Positions 18,601 through 22,794 of a stretch of 22,794 nt of DNA are shown one piece after another. Location of the stretch: NCBI GenBank assembly GCA_900618425.1, contig UZAN01040134.1, positions 45,094 through 67,887 on the forward strand, in the 5' to 3' direction. The position numbers and the translations under genes are program-made. Positions within the stretch are counted from its first letter, which is position 1; every line of letters starts with the position of its first letter. The notes beneath the pieces are model-generated. The model saw nothing but the letters and a program-made list of their open reading frames with translations. It was not told where the DNA came from and searched no databases. Source of the DNA: Echinostoma caproni. Taxonomy: Eukaryota > Platyhelminthes > Trematoda > Plagiorchiida > Echinostomatidae.

Positions 18601-20970
18601 TCCCTATCAGGACTCGACTCGCTAACACTTGGGTCAGGATTTCAAACCCTTACCCCTTGTGCCAATGGTTCAAGTAATCGAGGGTAGTACATTTGGAATA
18701 GGTACGGGTTTAAACTCCCCACGCAAATGTTCGTAGTTCGAGTCCTGAAACGGACAGAAAAAATGTGCATGCATTGCTAACAAAACACCTGTCCTGTGCT
18801 GTTTGTGGGTCATCACAAATCTTTCCGTCGCATACAAAAATCTTCCCAGGAGTGAAACCCATACCCCAGACCATTAACAGTGTCTGATATCAGTGAACAA
18901 TAGATGGAACTATTCCAAATTTTCGACCCTTACTGTACATTCACTTTTTGTGGTAAATTTTTCACTGAGTGACCGTTACTAGGAGTGAGAATAACCGGCG
19001 ATCGACGAGATTGATGTTCTGCGTTGAATGTGCAATATAAAAACATCAACTTTAGCGAATAACAAAGATTTCGATAAACCGCGTTGTGAGCAATTTTAAA
19101 AAAAATAATAACGGGCCACAGAAAGCCCGATATATTTTTATTGGATATGATGTGTTGCAAGCACAGTTTCCCCGTAATACGTTTGAATAGCAAGTCCGGT
19201 CGGCACAGGTTTGCACAGAGTGTCCTGGATCGATTTGCTGTATCTGTCTCCAGGCCTATACTGCAGTTTGAGTGCTCATTATTATTATGTGATCAGACAG
19301 TTGAGAGTATTCGGCCGCGAAACAGTGCGATCAACATTACTCATATCCACTTACCGTTTGTAACCTGCTAAAGTGATAAGCCATTCTTGCTGTTTATATG
19401 GTTGGGGATTGTGGTAGTTCTGAGTGGTTAATGCCTCGGCGTGTTTCGCAATGGTGTTGATCCTGGCCTAAAAGATGACACATACCACGCGGCGACACGT
19501 TACAGTTTTCGGACAACTGTAGTGAATCAAGCGTCCCAGGTGACGCCAGCAATGCGCATAAGAGGTCACAGCTTCTGGACTACAGACCATCGGTCGATTG
19601 TACCAACCAATCAGAAACCCTGCGGCCCAGACAGAAGCTGCACGACACCAGAAATACTAGCATGCCATTGGCGGAGGCTTGAATGACCAATGAACTTGTT
19701 TTGTAAATATTATTTACTTCCCCTGATTTCTTTCAATAAATGAACTATTATTCCTGTGACCTTTTTCTCGCGTCTTGGGATATTGGGTGCAAGCACCAGT
19801 GCTTGCATCTCGTCCCTGATTGGTATTTCGTGTCCAGTGCATACTACAAGCACTGCAGGGACTCTGATATTGTTGTTGTTTGTGTTGTAGAGGATTCTGC
19901 GTACTGCGTTCGCGCGCAGCATGGCACAGTGCTTCATTTCGATCAGGGTGCTGTGATATTATGTGAACTGAGTTCCATACTTGTCCCCGGTGACGTCCTA
20001 CTTCCAACGCTATTACTAATTGTCTTCTGAAGCCAAACCATGATGAGCTTGGTCACACGATAGCTTAGCTCTGTCTGTCTGTCTGCCCGTCTGTCTATCT
20101 GTCTGTCTGTCTATCTTGCAGATGTATGTAGATGATCGAGTAACCACGCATGAATCGATACATACATTTGGAAATATGAAATACTGAGTCTCATTTATCC
20201 ATCGCACCAAGACCGAAAGAGGACATATCAATTGCAAAACACCTAGTGACAAACAAACATTTGATCCAGCTTCCTCTTTCAAACCGCTGTTACGTAACTG
20301 TAATGCAAAACTGTTGGCAATAAGTGAGGCGTTGCTAATCCGATTACATTATCTCGTTCTGTGTGCCCAAAAGTTGTTGACTCAATCAGTTCACTTATCT
20401 TGAAGTTGACCTGTTGTTTTTAATTCTAATAGCCTCTATCTAACTGTTGTACATGTCAGTCCACTAGGATTTACAAATCCAATTTGCTATAAATGTGCTG
20501 ATTTGTTTTACGGCAGCGATTGAGAAGATACAATTGGATTTGGCTCGAAGACACGATGATTCTTTCACCGAGGGTGTTAGTAGGTGGGTTATGCGATAAT
20601 GATCACTCAAAATGCATTGTGCGCTTGTAAGGTGTGTGTGTGTGTGTGTGTGTGAAAATTTTAAATGAATATGAAAACGATCTACAATGGGATCGAAACT
20701 CTGACACTGCATGATGATAATTCCCAATCGATTCATGTTAATTTTCACGTGCGAAAACAGTTTTATTTGCTAAATACCATATTCGTTAAATACCCCGTCT
20801 AGGTCCAAACGAACCACTAGGATGGTATCCAATCGGGTTTACCGTGGATTGTCGATACCTGATCACCAATCTGACACCCGGGAGACATTATCGCGTCCGT
20901 GTTTCAGCCGGAAACATCCATGGATGGGGCAATTACAGTGTGGCATCGTCCGAGTTCCAGACTCTGAACG
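1832..20970 (+). CDS. unc-89: UNC-89/obscurin-like giant muscle protein, partial (pseudokinase, linker, Ig, Fn3), nine exons
   Basis: Nine exons (1832-1970, 2907-3271, 6000-6155, 8448-8577, 9222-9454, 11242-11486, 11583-11978, 14693-14824, 20803-20970) each have GT/AG borders. Their phases join without a break, giving 654 codons open at both ends. Domain order is kinase C-lobe (about residues 1-265), low-complexity acidic Ser/Thr-rich linker, Ig, then Fn3. From known families, this order follows PK1 of UNC-89/obscurin and SPEG, proteins of the M-band and A-band that scaffold sarcomeres and carry two kinase domains. The kinase lacks DFG, in keeping with PK1 often being a pseudokinase in invertebrates. 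The kinase N-lobe and PK2 are not visible. Alternatives are another Ig/Fn3 kinase (SPEG, twitchin-like or MLCK-like), but the linker-Ig-Fn3 after the kinase argues for UNC-89. Exon calls are by eye, without transcript support. Confidence 0.78.
2009..2041. repeat. TG/CG alternating repeat
   Basis: Alternating purine-pyrimidine TG with a CGCGCG core, 40 bases after the exon 1 donor; able in principle to adopt Z-DNA. Confidence 0.9.
2535..2582 (-). repeat. Tail fragment of SINE family B
   Basis: Plus strand TTACTGAATATACAAAGATA and CAATTTTCAGGAAGG match 1003-1037 almost exactly. No tRNA-like head is attached, so this is a 5'-truncated copy. Confidence 0.6.
2907..3271 (+). CDS. unc-89: Exon 2: kinase catalytic loop end, degenerate DFG, activation segment, APE, helix F
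   Basis: The acceptor AG at 2905-2906 joins in phase 0 to give HFDIHPENLIF, a clean catalytic loop across the junction. The exon continues to IKLAGFSAAEPL, where kinases have IKL-x-DFG, so DFG is GFS (3075-3083). It then has YTAPEVL (APE at 3156-3164) and ADMWSVGVLTYLL, the helix F motif with its conserved Asp (3237-3239). Between PENLIF and IKL there are 46 residues where related kinases have about 8-10. Between APE and DMW there are 24 where about 12 are usual. Loss of the DFG Asp removes the main Mg-binding side chain, so ATP hydrolysis or phosphotransfer is probably absent and a scaffold role is inferred. The donor is GTAAGT at 3272, phase 2. Confidence 0.88.
3720..4240. repeat. GC-rich unclassified block, possible repeat
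   Basis: This stretch is visibly richer in G and C than the intron around it and has long open frames on both strands (plus 3762-4058, minus 3810-4031 and 3567-3776), none with a domain I recognise. The contrast with the neighbouring AT-rich intron suggests an inserted repeat, but no second copy is in the window. Confidence 0.3.
4900..5130 (-). repeat. tRNA-derived SINE, family A, near full length
   Basis: Minus strand: a tRNA-like head at 5130-5051 with an A box (TGGCGCAGTGGTTTAG) and a B box (GGTTCGAGCCC) spaced as in a tRNA gene. It is followed by a body shared with the copies at 7345-7480 and 17939-18148. The body includes, on the plus strand, CGAACCACATAAGGC and GATAGGTTAGGCGTGGTATT. 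The tail end lies at TAGGTGTGATGAACAACAG near 4908-4926. It is not a functional tRNA gene: the cloverleaf is imperfect and it sits in a repeat. Confidence 0.78.
6000..6155 (+). CDS. unc-89: Exon 3: kinase C-lobe, helices F to H
   Basis: This 52-residue exon completes the split Leu codon from 3270-3271 and gives YLLLTGWNPF, matching the conserved kinase stretch YxLLSGxSPF after helix F. It then reads GEILRENILNAEYSMD (helix G region) and VSDEAKAFVRALLQKDP, matching the helix H consensus IS-x-x-AKDFI-x-x-LL-x-KDP. The acceptor is GTGACAG ending at 5999; the donor is GTGAGT at 6156, leaving two bases of the next codon. It is too short to stand out as an open reading frame and was found by following the kinase consensus and the phase. 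The intron before it is 2.7 kb. Confidence 0.88.
6625..6674. repeat. GTT trinucleotide repeat, about 16 units
   Basis: An uninterrupted GTT run, which reads as AAC on the minus strand downstream of the Penelope fragment at 6835-7075. Confidence 0.95.
6745..6800. repeat. Purine-rich GA/GGA tract
   Basis: G- and A-rich (GGGAGGGAGAGGAGGAGG type) with few pyrimidines, between the GTT repeat and the Penelope fragment. Confidence 0.8.
6835..7075 (-). pseudogene. Penelope-like element GIY-YIG endonuclease fragment, frameshifted
   Basis: Minus strand, frame one reads FTCSCGHTSWRLSTRVWEHH then PAWLNTG. Frame two, further on, reads ILNIAEAVGIRLHKPRL followed by a stop. The CSCG pair, the (Y)IGRT-like region degraded to HTSWR, the R-L-S-x-R-x-x-EH helix and the terminal AEAxGIRLHKP are the pattern I know from the C-terminal endonuclease of Penelope-like retroelements. 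The catalytic Tyr pair is not intact and there is a frameshift, so it is dead. No reverse transcriptase part is attached. Downstream on the minus strand come a pyrimidine tract and an AAC repeat. Confidence 0.68.
7345..7480 (-). repeat. SINE family A, truncated copy without tRNA head
   Basis: It matches the tail and body of the 4900-5130 copy: GGTGTGATGAAGAGCAG, CCCCATCGTCACGAAGACC, then CATATAAGGCCCCATTAGG and TTAAGCGTGATATTG. The tRNA-like part is absent, as expected from 5' truncation during retroposition. Confidence 0.75.
8448..8577 (+). CDS. unc-89: Exon 4: end of kinase C-lobe (helix I) and start of the tail
   Basis: The acceptor AG at 8446-8447 follows a T-rich tract. Joined to the two bases left by exon 3 it reads KDPLNRPTALECLEDPWI, the subdomain XI signature (KDP-x-x-R-x-(T/S)-A-x-x-x-L-x-HPW), with the conserved Arg that packs against the APE Glu. 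About 25 residues follow (NQSDFNASKENIEYRLGRLP and onward), a position where MLCK-like kinases place regulatory tail sequence. No clear calmodulin-binding basic amphipathic helix is visible. The donor is GTAAGT at 8578, phase 0. Cleanly called by phase and motif. Confidence 0.88.
8578..9221 (+). other. Intron 4, phase 0
   Basis: GTAAGT to GCAAACAG, 644 bp. It carries an ATC-rich stretch (about 8786-8815) and a TG-type microsatellite (8851-8909). No other feature is seen. Confidence 0.72.
8851..8909. repeat. Imperfect TG/TA microsatellite
   Basis: TG units with GCG, TTTG and TATATG interruptions. Confidence 0.88.
9222..9454 (+). CDS. unc-89: Exon 5: inter-domain linker
   Basis: This 77-codon exon lies between TTGCAAACAG (AG at 9220-9221) and GTAAGT at 9455. 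It starts in phase 0, as exon 4 requires, and ends in phase 2. The peptide has no fold I recognise. It is rich in Ser, Thr, Asp and Glu, with short Ser clusters (LLSSSPLHKEDSMSDLSSRA), and so is probably unstructured and a possible phosphorylation region; this is inferred from composition only. In UNC-89 and SPEG the region between PK1 and the following Ig is likewise long and poorly conserved, which fits. The frame is open upstream of the acceptor to 9171, so a longer exon cannot be excluded, but no other AG gives phase 0. Confidence 0.72.
9800..10134 (-). pseudogene. Penelope-like endonuclease fragment (left arm of an inverted pair)
   Basis: The minus strand is split over two frames: ITYSFVCSCSANCMG, then INRWFSQRIKEHKSA in another frame, then WLSDNWKTVSRTSVKHLANT back in the first. 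It matches the plus-strand fragment at 10216-10575 base by base over most of its length, and carries the CSC pair and the R-x-x-EH helix of the Penelope endonuclease. Frameshifts and the lost YIG make it non-functional. Confidence 0.68.
10188..10193. other. Assembly gap (six N)
   Basis: A run of six N between the two inverted Penelope arms, close to the centre of symmetry. The true gap size is unknown. Confidence 0.95.
10216..10575 (+). pseudogene. Penelope-like endonuclease fragment (right arm of an inverted pair)
   Basis: Plus strand: the frame from 10352 reads KLHGGRTIRQFSRRISEHKP, then ISSAIVEHLTNTTHHILSED and FEVIYRMPHYPSKAVRQ before a stop. GRT, R-x-x-(R)-I-S-EH and EHL-x-x-T-x-H follow the GIY-YIG endonuclease of Penelope-like elements, with YIG degraded to LHG. 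The upstream part is in a different frame (SFFCSYSTSCMG). The fragment ends before the usual GIRLHKP terminus. Confidence 0.7.
11242..11486 (+). CDS. unc-89: Exon 6: acidic inter-domain linker
   Basis: The acceptor is CGGGTAG (AG at 11240-11241), preceded by a T/G-rich tract. The first base completes the codon left by exon 5 (GA+T). The peptide (GPELGNRDFETTSNASITS, DDASEEINQKLS, DDGVEDVAGEIGQGDPMETA) is strongly acidic and Thr/Ser-rich, with no recognised domain, and looks disordered. The end is CCCCAG|GTCAGT (donor at 11487), phase 1. Only a 96-bp intron separates it from the Ig exon, which starts in the matching phase. The call rests on phase, splice sites and open frame rather than homology, so the borders are less certain than in the kinase exons. 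Confidence 0.7.
11583..11978 (+). CDS. unc-89: Exon 7: immunoglobulin (I-set-like) domain
   Basis: This exon encodes 132 residues with the Ig pattern: REARFSC (strand B Cys, residue 28 of the exon), AAWYLGG (strand C Trp, residue 73), LWLTLSDLT (strand E) and SGSVVECVIRNRAGKA (strand F Cys, residue 114, followed by the N-x-x-G turn of I-set domains). The usual D-x-G-x-Y-x-C is altered to Q-S-G-S-V-V-E-C, so the Tyr-corner residue is missing. Cys to Trp spans 45 residues where about 11-13 are normal, because of an inserted Gly/Pro/Ser/Ala-rich segment. Ig domains here in UNC-89 and obscurin sit between the two kinases and mediate protein contacts in the sarcomere. The donor is GTGAGT at 11979, phase 1. 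Confidence 0.85.
11979..14692 (+). other. Intron 7, phase 1
   Basis: GTGAGT to GATCAG, 2.7 kb, between the Ig and Fn3 exons. It holds an inverted pair of tRNA-SINE C pieces (12620-12955) with a small hairpin between them. Open frames at 12980-13315 and 14018-14206 show no convincing domain. Confidence 0.78.
12620..12955. repeat. Inverted pair of tRNA-SINE family C pieces
   Basis: 12620-12655 and 12920-12955 are 36-bp inverted repeats differing at one base (GTTGAGATTGTGAAA and CAGTAGCCTCGGTGGGA are shared). The left piece continues into a tRNA-like head on the minus strand (12723-12643) with CCTCGTAGCTAAGCTAGTAG (A box), GGTTAGAATCC (B box) and matching acceptor-stem ends CCTCG/CGAGG. The right piece keeps only the 3' end. 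A small hairpin (CCTTAGAA/TTCTAAGG, 12828-12867) lies between. It could instead be read as a small element with terminal inverted repeats. Confidence 0.62.
14693..14824 (+). CDS. unc-89: Exon 8: N-terminal half of fibronectin type III domain
   Basis: The acceptor AG at 14691-14692 gives, with the G left by exon 7, DPPKPPGRPGLSDVRATEAL followed by VTWAPTDP and DIIYRVDAKYSP. This is the Fn3 start: the PxxPGxP lead, strand B with the conserved Trp (VTW) and strand C (YRVDAKY). It directly follows the Ig exon in phase 1, the Ig-Fn3 pair expected before PK2. The donor is GTATGT at 14825, phase 1. The domain is interrupted between strands C and C' by a 6-kb intron. Confidence 0.87.
14914..14938. 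repeat. AAT microsatellite
   Basis: About eight AAT units, 90 bases downstream of the exon 8 donor. Confidence 0.9.
17939..18148 (-). repeat. tRNA-derived SINE, family A
   Basis: Minus strand with head at 18148-18067: GGTGGTGCAGTGGTTGAGTC (A box region) and GGTTCGAGCCCCGCC (B box). The body matches the 4900-5130 copy (plus strand CGAACCACATAAAG, GATAGGTTAGGTGTGGTATT, GAACCGGACGACAGCA). There is a small insertion of about 8-10 bases next to the head. It has the same orientation as the other two copies, antisense to the host gene. Confidence 0.78.
18544..18588 (-). ncRNA. Degenerate hammerhead ribozyme (SINE D-related)
   Basis: Minus strand: GCACTG, then TTGACGA (the core C3 is T), a stem II GTCC/GGAC with loop CAAACG, GAAAC, a short stem III and GTC before TGGTGC. 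The layout matches the copies at 21.4-21.6 kb and is even closer to the schistosome stem II type. The C3 to U change hits an invariant catalytic-core base and stem I has two wobble pairs, so this copy is probably inactive. Confidence 0.68.
18544..18810. repeat. Second, older inverted pair of SINE D relatives
   Basis: The minus-strand copy (about 18544-18670) has a B-box-like GAGTCGAGTCC and a degenerate hammerhead. A plus-strand copy (about 18700-18810) has TAGTTCGAGTCCTGAAACGG, then ACAAAACACCTGTC and CTGTGCTGTTTGT. These align with the corresponding B box, GAAACAGGTGTC and TGGTGCTCTTTGT of the minus copy, but the CTGANGA and stem II part is missing. The orientation is head-to-head, as in the 21.3-21.7 kb pair. 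Confidence 0.55.
19405..19740 (+). repeat. Possible retroelement 3' end or SINE
   Basis: It begins with a weak tRNA-like stretch (GTAGTTCTGAGTGGTTAATG near 19413, then GTGTTGATCCTGG) and ends at a polyadenylation-type AATAAA (19735-19740). An open frame (19441-19686) has no recognisable domain. This is a weak call. Confidence 0.3.
20070..20116. repeat. TCTG/TCTA tetranucleotide repeat
   Basis: About eleven imperfect units (TCTG, with CCCG and TCTA variants). Confidence 0.9.
20631..20654. repeat. GT dinucleotide repeat
   Basis: About twelve GT units about 150 bases upstream of the exon 9 acceptor. Confidence 0.9.
20803..20970 (+). CDS. unc-89: Exon 9: C-terminal half of fibronectin type III domain
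   Basis: The acceptor is CCCCGTCTAG (AG at 20801-20802). With the base from exon 8 it reads GPNEPLGWYPIG, then RYLITNLTPGRHYRVRVSAG (strand E, the NLTPG turn and the Tyr of strand F) and NIHGWGNYSVASSEFQT (strands F-G), a textbook Fn3 second half. The only uncertain point is whether a small exon hides in the long intron; the direct join gives a domain of normal length (about 100 residues), so none is needed. The exon ends AACG|GTAAGA (donor at 20971), phase 1. In UNC-89-like proteins the next exons would encode the second kinase; none is seen before the window ends. Confidence 0.87.
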
Positions 20971-21400
20971 GTAAGACAGTGGATCTGTTTTGTTTGTTTT
21001 TATCTGGCTCATATTGAGTAGGTCCTTTCACTGGTTGGAGTTTTTGCTCAAACAAGGCGTATAATTAATATGTTCACAATACTTGCCCGGAGTTTAACTC
21101 ACGATCGGGAAAATAATCGAAAATAATCCTCTCGGATATGTAGGAGTGAAACAAGAAATAAAAGCTATGGAAGAAAACGATGCTAACTATGAAGTTCACA
21201 TGTGCTCAATCAATTTTCTATTTATTACACGGATTTGACTGGTATAAGAATACCAAATACAATTGATCATTTGCATTTAACTCAGTTACTCGTGAGTAGT
21301 GGTGTGGGATAATTGATACTGATTGATTTGAACTGACTATCCTTCGAACTTCACCTTCGCGCAAGATCATTAGTTCATCGGTTCAACCTTACACTCGGAA

Positions 21401-21448
21401 GCACTAGACTACTCGAGTTTCGCTCTTATTGGAGCTCATCAGCAGTGC
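21401..21448 (-). ncRNA. Type I hammerhead ribozyme, minus strand (SINE D, left copy)
   Basis: On the minus strand the order is GCACTG (21448-21443), CTGATGA (21442-21436), stem II GCTC/GAGC with loop CAATAA, GAAA (21421-21418), a short stem III, cleavage C at 21407, then TAGTGC (21406-21401). It is identical in the core to the + strand copy at 21594-21641. The base pair next to the core in stem I is G-U instead of A-U, and the stem III loop has one change. The core is intact, so activity is plausible. It would only be transcribed by antisense or SINE-internal transcription. Confidence 0.85.
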
Positions 21449-21593
21449 ATATCCACCGTCCTGTCCGGAGTTGGAACTTTAGATCCATCGGGCATGGAAG
21501 GCATGTGTGTATGAGTTGGTTGGTAAAGTAGTAACGCACATGCGTTCCATGCGATGGGTTCGGAGTTCAAATTCCGGACAGGACGATGGATAT

Positions 21594-21641
21594 GCACTAC
21601 TGATGAGCTCCAATAAGAGCGAAACTTGAGTAGTCTAGTGC
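21594..21641 (+). ncRNA. Type I hammerhead ribozyme, intact core (SINE D, right copy)
   Basis: All core elements are present in order. Stem I 5' strand is GCACTA (21594-21599), followed by CTGATGA (21600-21606). Stem II is GCTC/GAGC (21607-21610 with 21617-21620) closed by loop CAATAA. GAAA follows (21621-21624). Stem III is ACT/AGT with a five-base loop (21624-21626 with 21632-21634). The cleavage base C is at 21635, and the stem I 3' strand TAGTGC (21636-21641) pairs fully with GCACTA. Predicted self-cleavage falls between 21635 and 21636. The three-pair stem III resembles the short-stem-III hammerheads known from schistosome Sm-alpha SINEs and Penelope-like elements, which may act best as dimers. 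The motif lies in the sense strand of the host gene's intron. Tertiary loop contacts were not assessed. Confidence 0.88.
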
Positions 21642-22415
21642 TTCGGAGTGCATGATTGAATGAATGATGAACTGAGAGTTGTGCGTGAGGGTGAAGTCCG
21701 AAGGATAGTCAGTTCAAATCAATCACTGCAATTGATCAAGCGGAAATGCTTGGAGAGTTCGATGATGATCAGAACCAACTGAGGTTGAAAGGATAGGTAG
21801 GGGTTGTTCAGCTTTACAATGTCCGGGATAGACGCAAATGGTTGTTATTGAAATTGTGGGACGTTGGCGGAGGTGATGCAATAGCAAAAAGTGGAATAGG
21901 TTCATGGCAGACGAAAACCAGAATTGAATTCTTTTGTGCATCGGCAATAATTCTTCAGTATAAAATGTGTATGCTCGAATTTCCCGCCATTAGTTATTAA
22001 TTATGGAAACAAGAAAGACGAAGTTATTTTGTTCGCAACGATCTGATTGCAAGCGACCGATAGTGCCCGCCGCAGCGAACCTGAGCATGACTAGGGTTCA
22101 AGGTCATATAAGTGATCCGGAAACACCTTGAACTTGTCCGCGGAACACGTGAGCTCCCGCTGCACTCGTAGAAAAGAAGAGAACACAGTACAGAAACCAA
22201 ATTGGAGGTGCAAAGCCTCGACTACAAAATTTTCAACTTCGTGCTACTCATTCCGGGCTTGTGCATGACTTTTGACGATTCACAGGATGCAATTAGGTAA
22301 AACGTCAGTCGCACCCCCCCTCCACACACACCCGCCCACAGTAGGGACACGAGTGAATGAAAGATATGGTGACCGAAATCGTCGTCCGTGGCCGTGCGAG
22401 ACTGCACTTTTATCA

Positions 22416-22441
22416 TCTCTCTCTCGCGCGCGCGCTCGCGC
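22416..22441. repeat. CT then CG alternating tract
   Basis: CTCTCTCT followed by CGCGCGCGCG and CTCGCGCC, a potential Z-DNA-forming and CpG-dense patch in otherwise moderate GC sequence. Confidence 0.8.
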
Positions 22442-22794
22442 CATGGCGTCAGAAAGAAGAGTAGAGGAAGTTTGATGCTGTTTCGCCGCGTACTGGGGAG
22501 TTTGCGGTTTAATCCGGATGTGAAACACATCAAAGATGTGCGTCGAACGCGCACATGTTGAAAGTGCACTTCAGACAGATCGATTCATTGAGAATCCGGA
22601 ACACGTACTCATTGGAGGGGGGATTCAAACAAGCACTTCCGTCGGTCCCGCAATCTGTTAGTGAAAAGACTGCATTGATAGAATTACCGGCTGCGGACGA
22701 AAATGAGGGAATATGCAGAGGATTATTCAATTCATCAGATTAAGGGGGGGAGGGGGTTGAGTAGACTCGGTAACAAGATGCTCTTGCGGTGCAA

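Larger units (their letters stand above)
14825..20802 (+). other. Intron 8, phase 1, 6 kb, splits the Fn3 domain
   Basis: GTATGT to GTCTAG. It contains an AAT repeat, a SINE A copy (17939-18148), an inverted pair of hammerhead-type SINEs (about 18544-18810), a possible retroelement 3' end near 19410-19740, and TCTG and GT repeats. Stretches 15131-15465 and 15940-16400 have open frames that I cannot assign. The length of the joined Fn3 domain leaves no need for another exon. Confidence 0.78.
21308..21738. repeat. Head-to-head inverted pair of hammerhead-bearing SINEs (SINE D)
   Basis: The left arm (about 21308-21497) and right arm (about 21547-21738) are reverse complements with scattered mismatches and a few short gaps, joined by a spacer of about 50 bases. 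Shared stretches include the reverse-complement pair at 21321-21346 and 21699-21724. Each arm carries a tRNA-like B box (right copy GAGTTCAAATTCC near 21563-21575), then a hammerhead, then a body of about 90 bases. The right copy seems to keep more of the tRNA-like head (about 21505-21580). If transcribed through, the two arms would form a long hairpin. Confidence 0.88.
20971..22794 (+). other. Downstream intron (partial)
   Basis: It begins GTAAGA after a phase 1 exon and runs off the window. It carries the head-to-head pair of hammerhead SINEs (21308-21738). From 21740 to the end there is no exon I can support; 22300-22450 is C-rich then CG-alternating. Confidence 0.7.

Noticed and set aside
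22272..22569. Overlapping frames on both strands near the right end
   Set aside because: They arise from C-rich and CT/CG simple sequence and show no domain.

Overview
The window is a stretch of animal nuclear DNA carrying one large, intron-rich gene on the + strand. Nine exons (first 1832-1970, last 20803-20970) join with compatible phases and no in-frame stop, giving 654 codons. They encode the C-lobe of a protein kinase-like domain, a roughly 160-residue linker, an immunoglobulin domain and a fibronectin type III domain. The order kinase - linker - Ig - Fn3 matches the segment of the giant muscle proteins UNC-89/obscurin and SPEG that runs from the first kinase domain (PK1) towards the second (PK2). 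The kinase keeps the HRD-type Asp, the PEN Asn, APE, the DxW of helix F and the final Arg. It has GFS in place of DFG and His in place of the catalytic-loop Lys, so it reads as a pseudokinase. The kinase N-lobe lies left of the window or was not found; PK2 would be expected to the right.

The organism is most likely a flatworm, probably a digenean fluke. The evidence is multi-kilobase introns, Penelope-like endonuclease fragments, tRNA-derived SINEs, and a SINE family with a type I hammerhead ribozyme just downstream of a tRNA-like B box, the layout known from the schistosome Sm-alpha family. Base composition looks less AT-rich than schistosomes. The species cannot be read from the sequence.

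Layout: 1-1831 upstream intron with a tRNA-SINE; 1832-3271 two exons of the kinase catalytic core; 3272-5999 intron with an unclassified GC-rich block and SINE family A; 6000-6155 and 8448-8577 finish the kinase C-lobe, separated by an intron with a Penelope endonuclease fossil and a long GTT repeat; 9222-9454 and 11242-11486 linker exons, with an inverted pair of Penelope endonuclease fragments between them; 11583-11978 Ig domain; 14693-14824 and 20803-20970 Fn3 domain, split by a 6-kb intron full of repeats; 20971-22794 intron with a head-to-head pair of hammerhead-bearing SINEs.

The most interesting non-coding signal is this hammerhead SINE family (at least four copies in two head-to-head pairs) and the recurrence of head-to-head inverted repeats in four places. 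No bacterial-type operon, CRISPR array or complete autonomous transposon is present.
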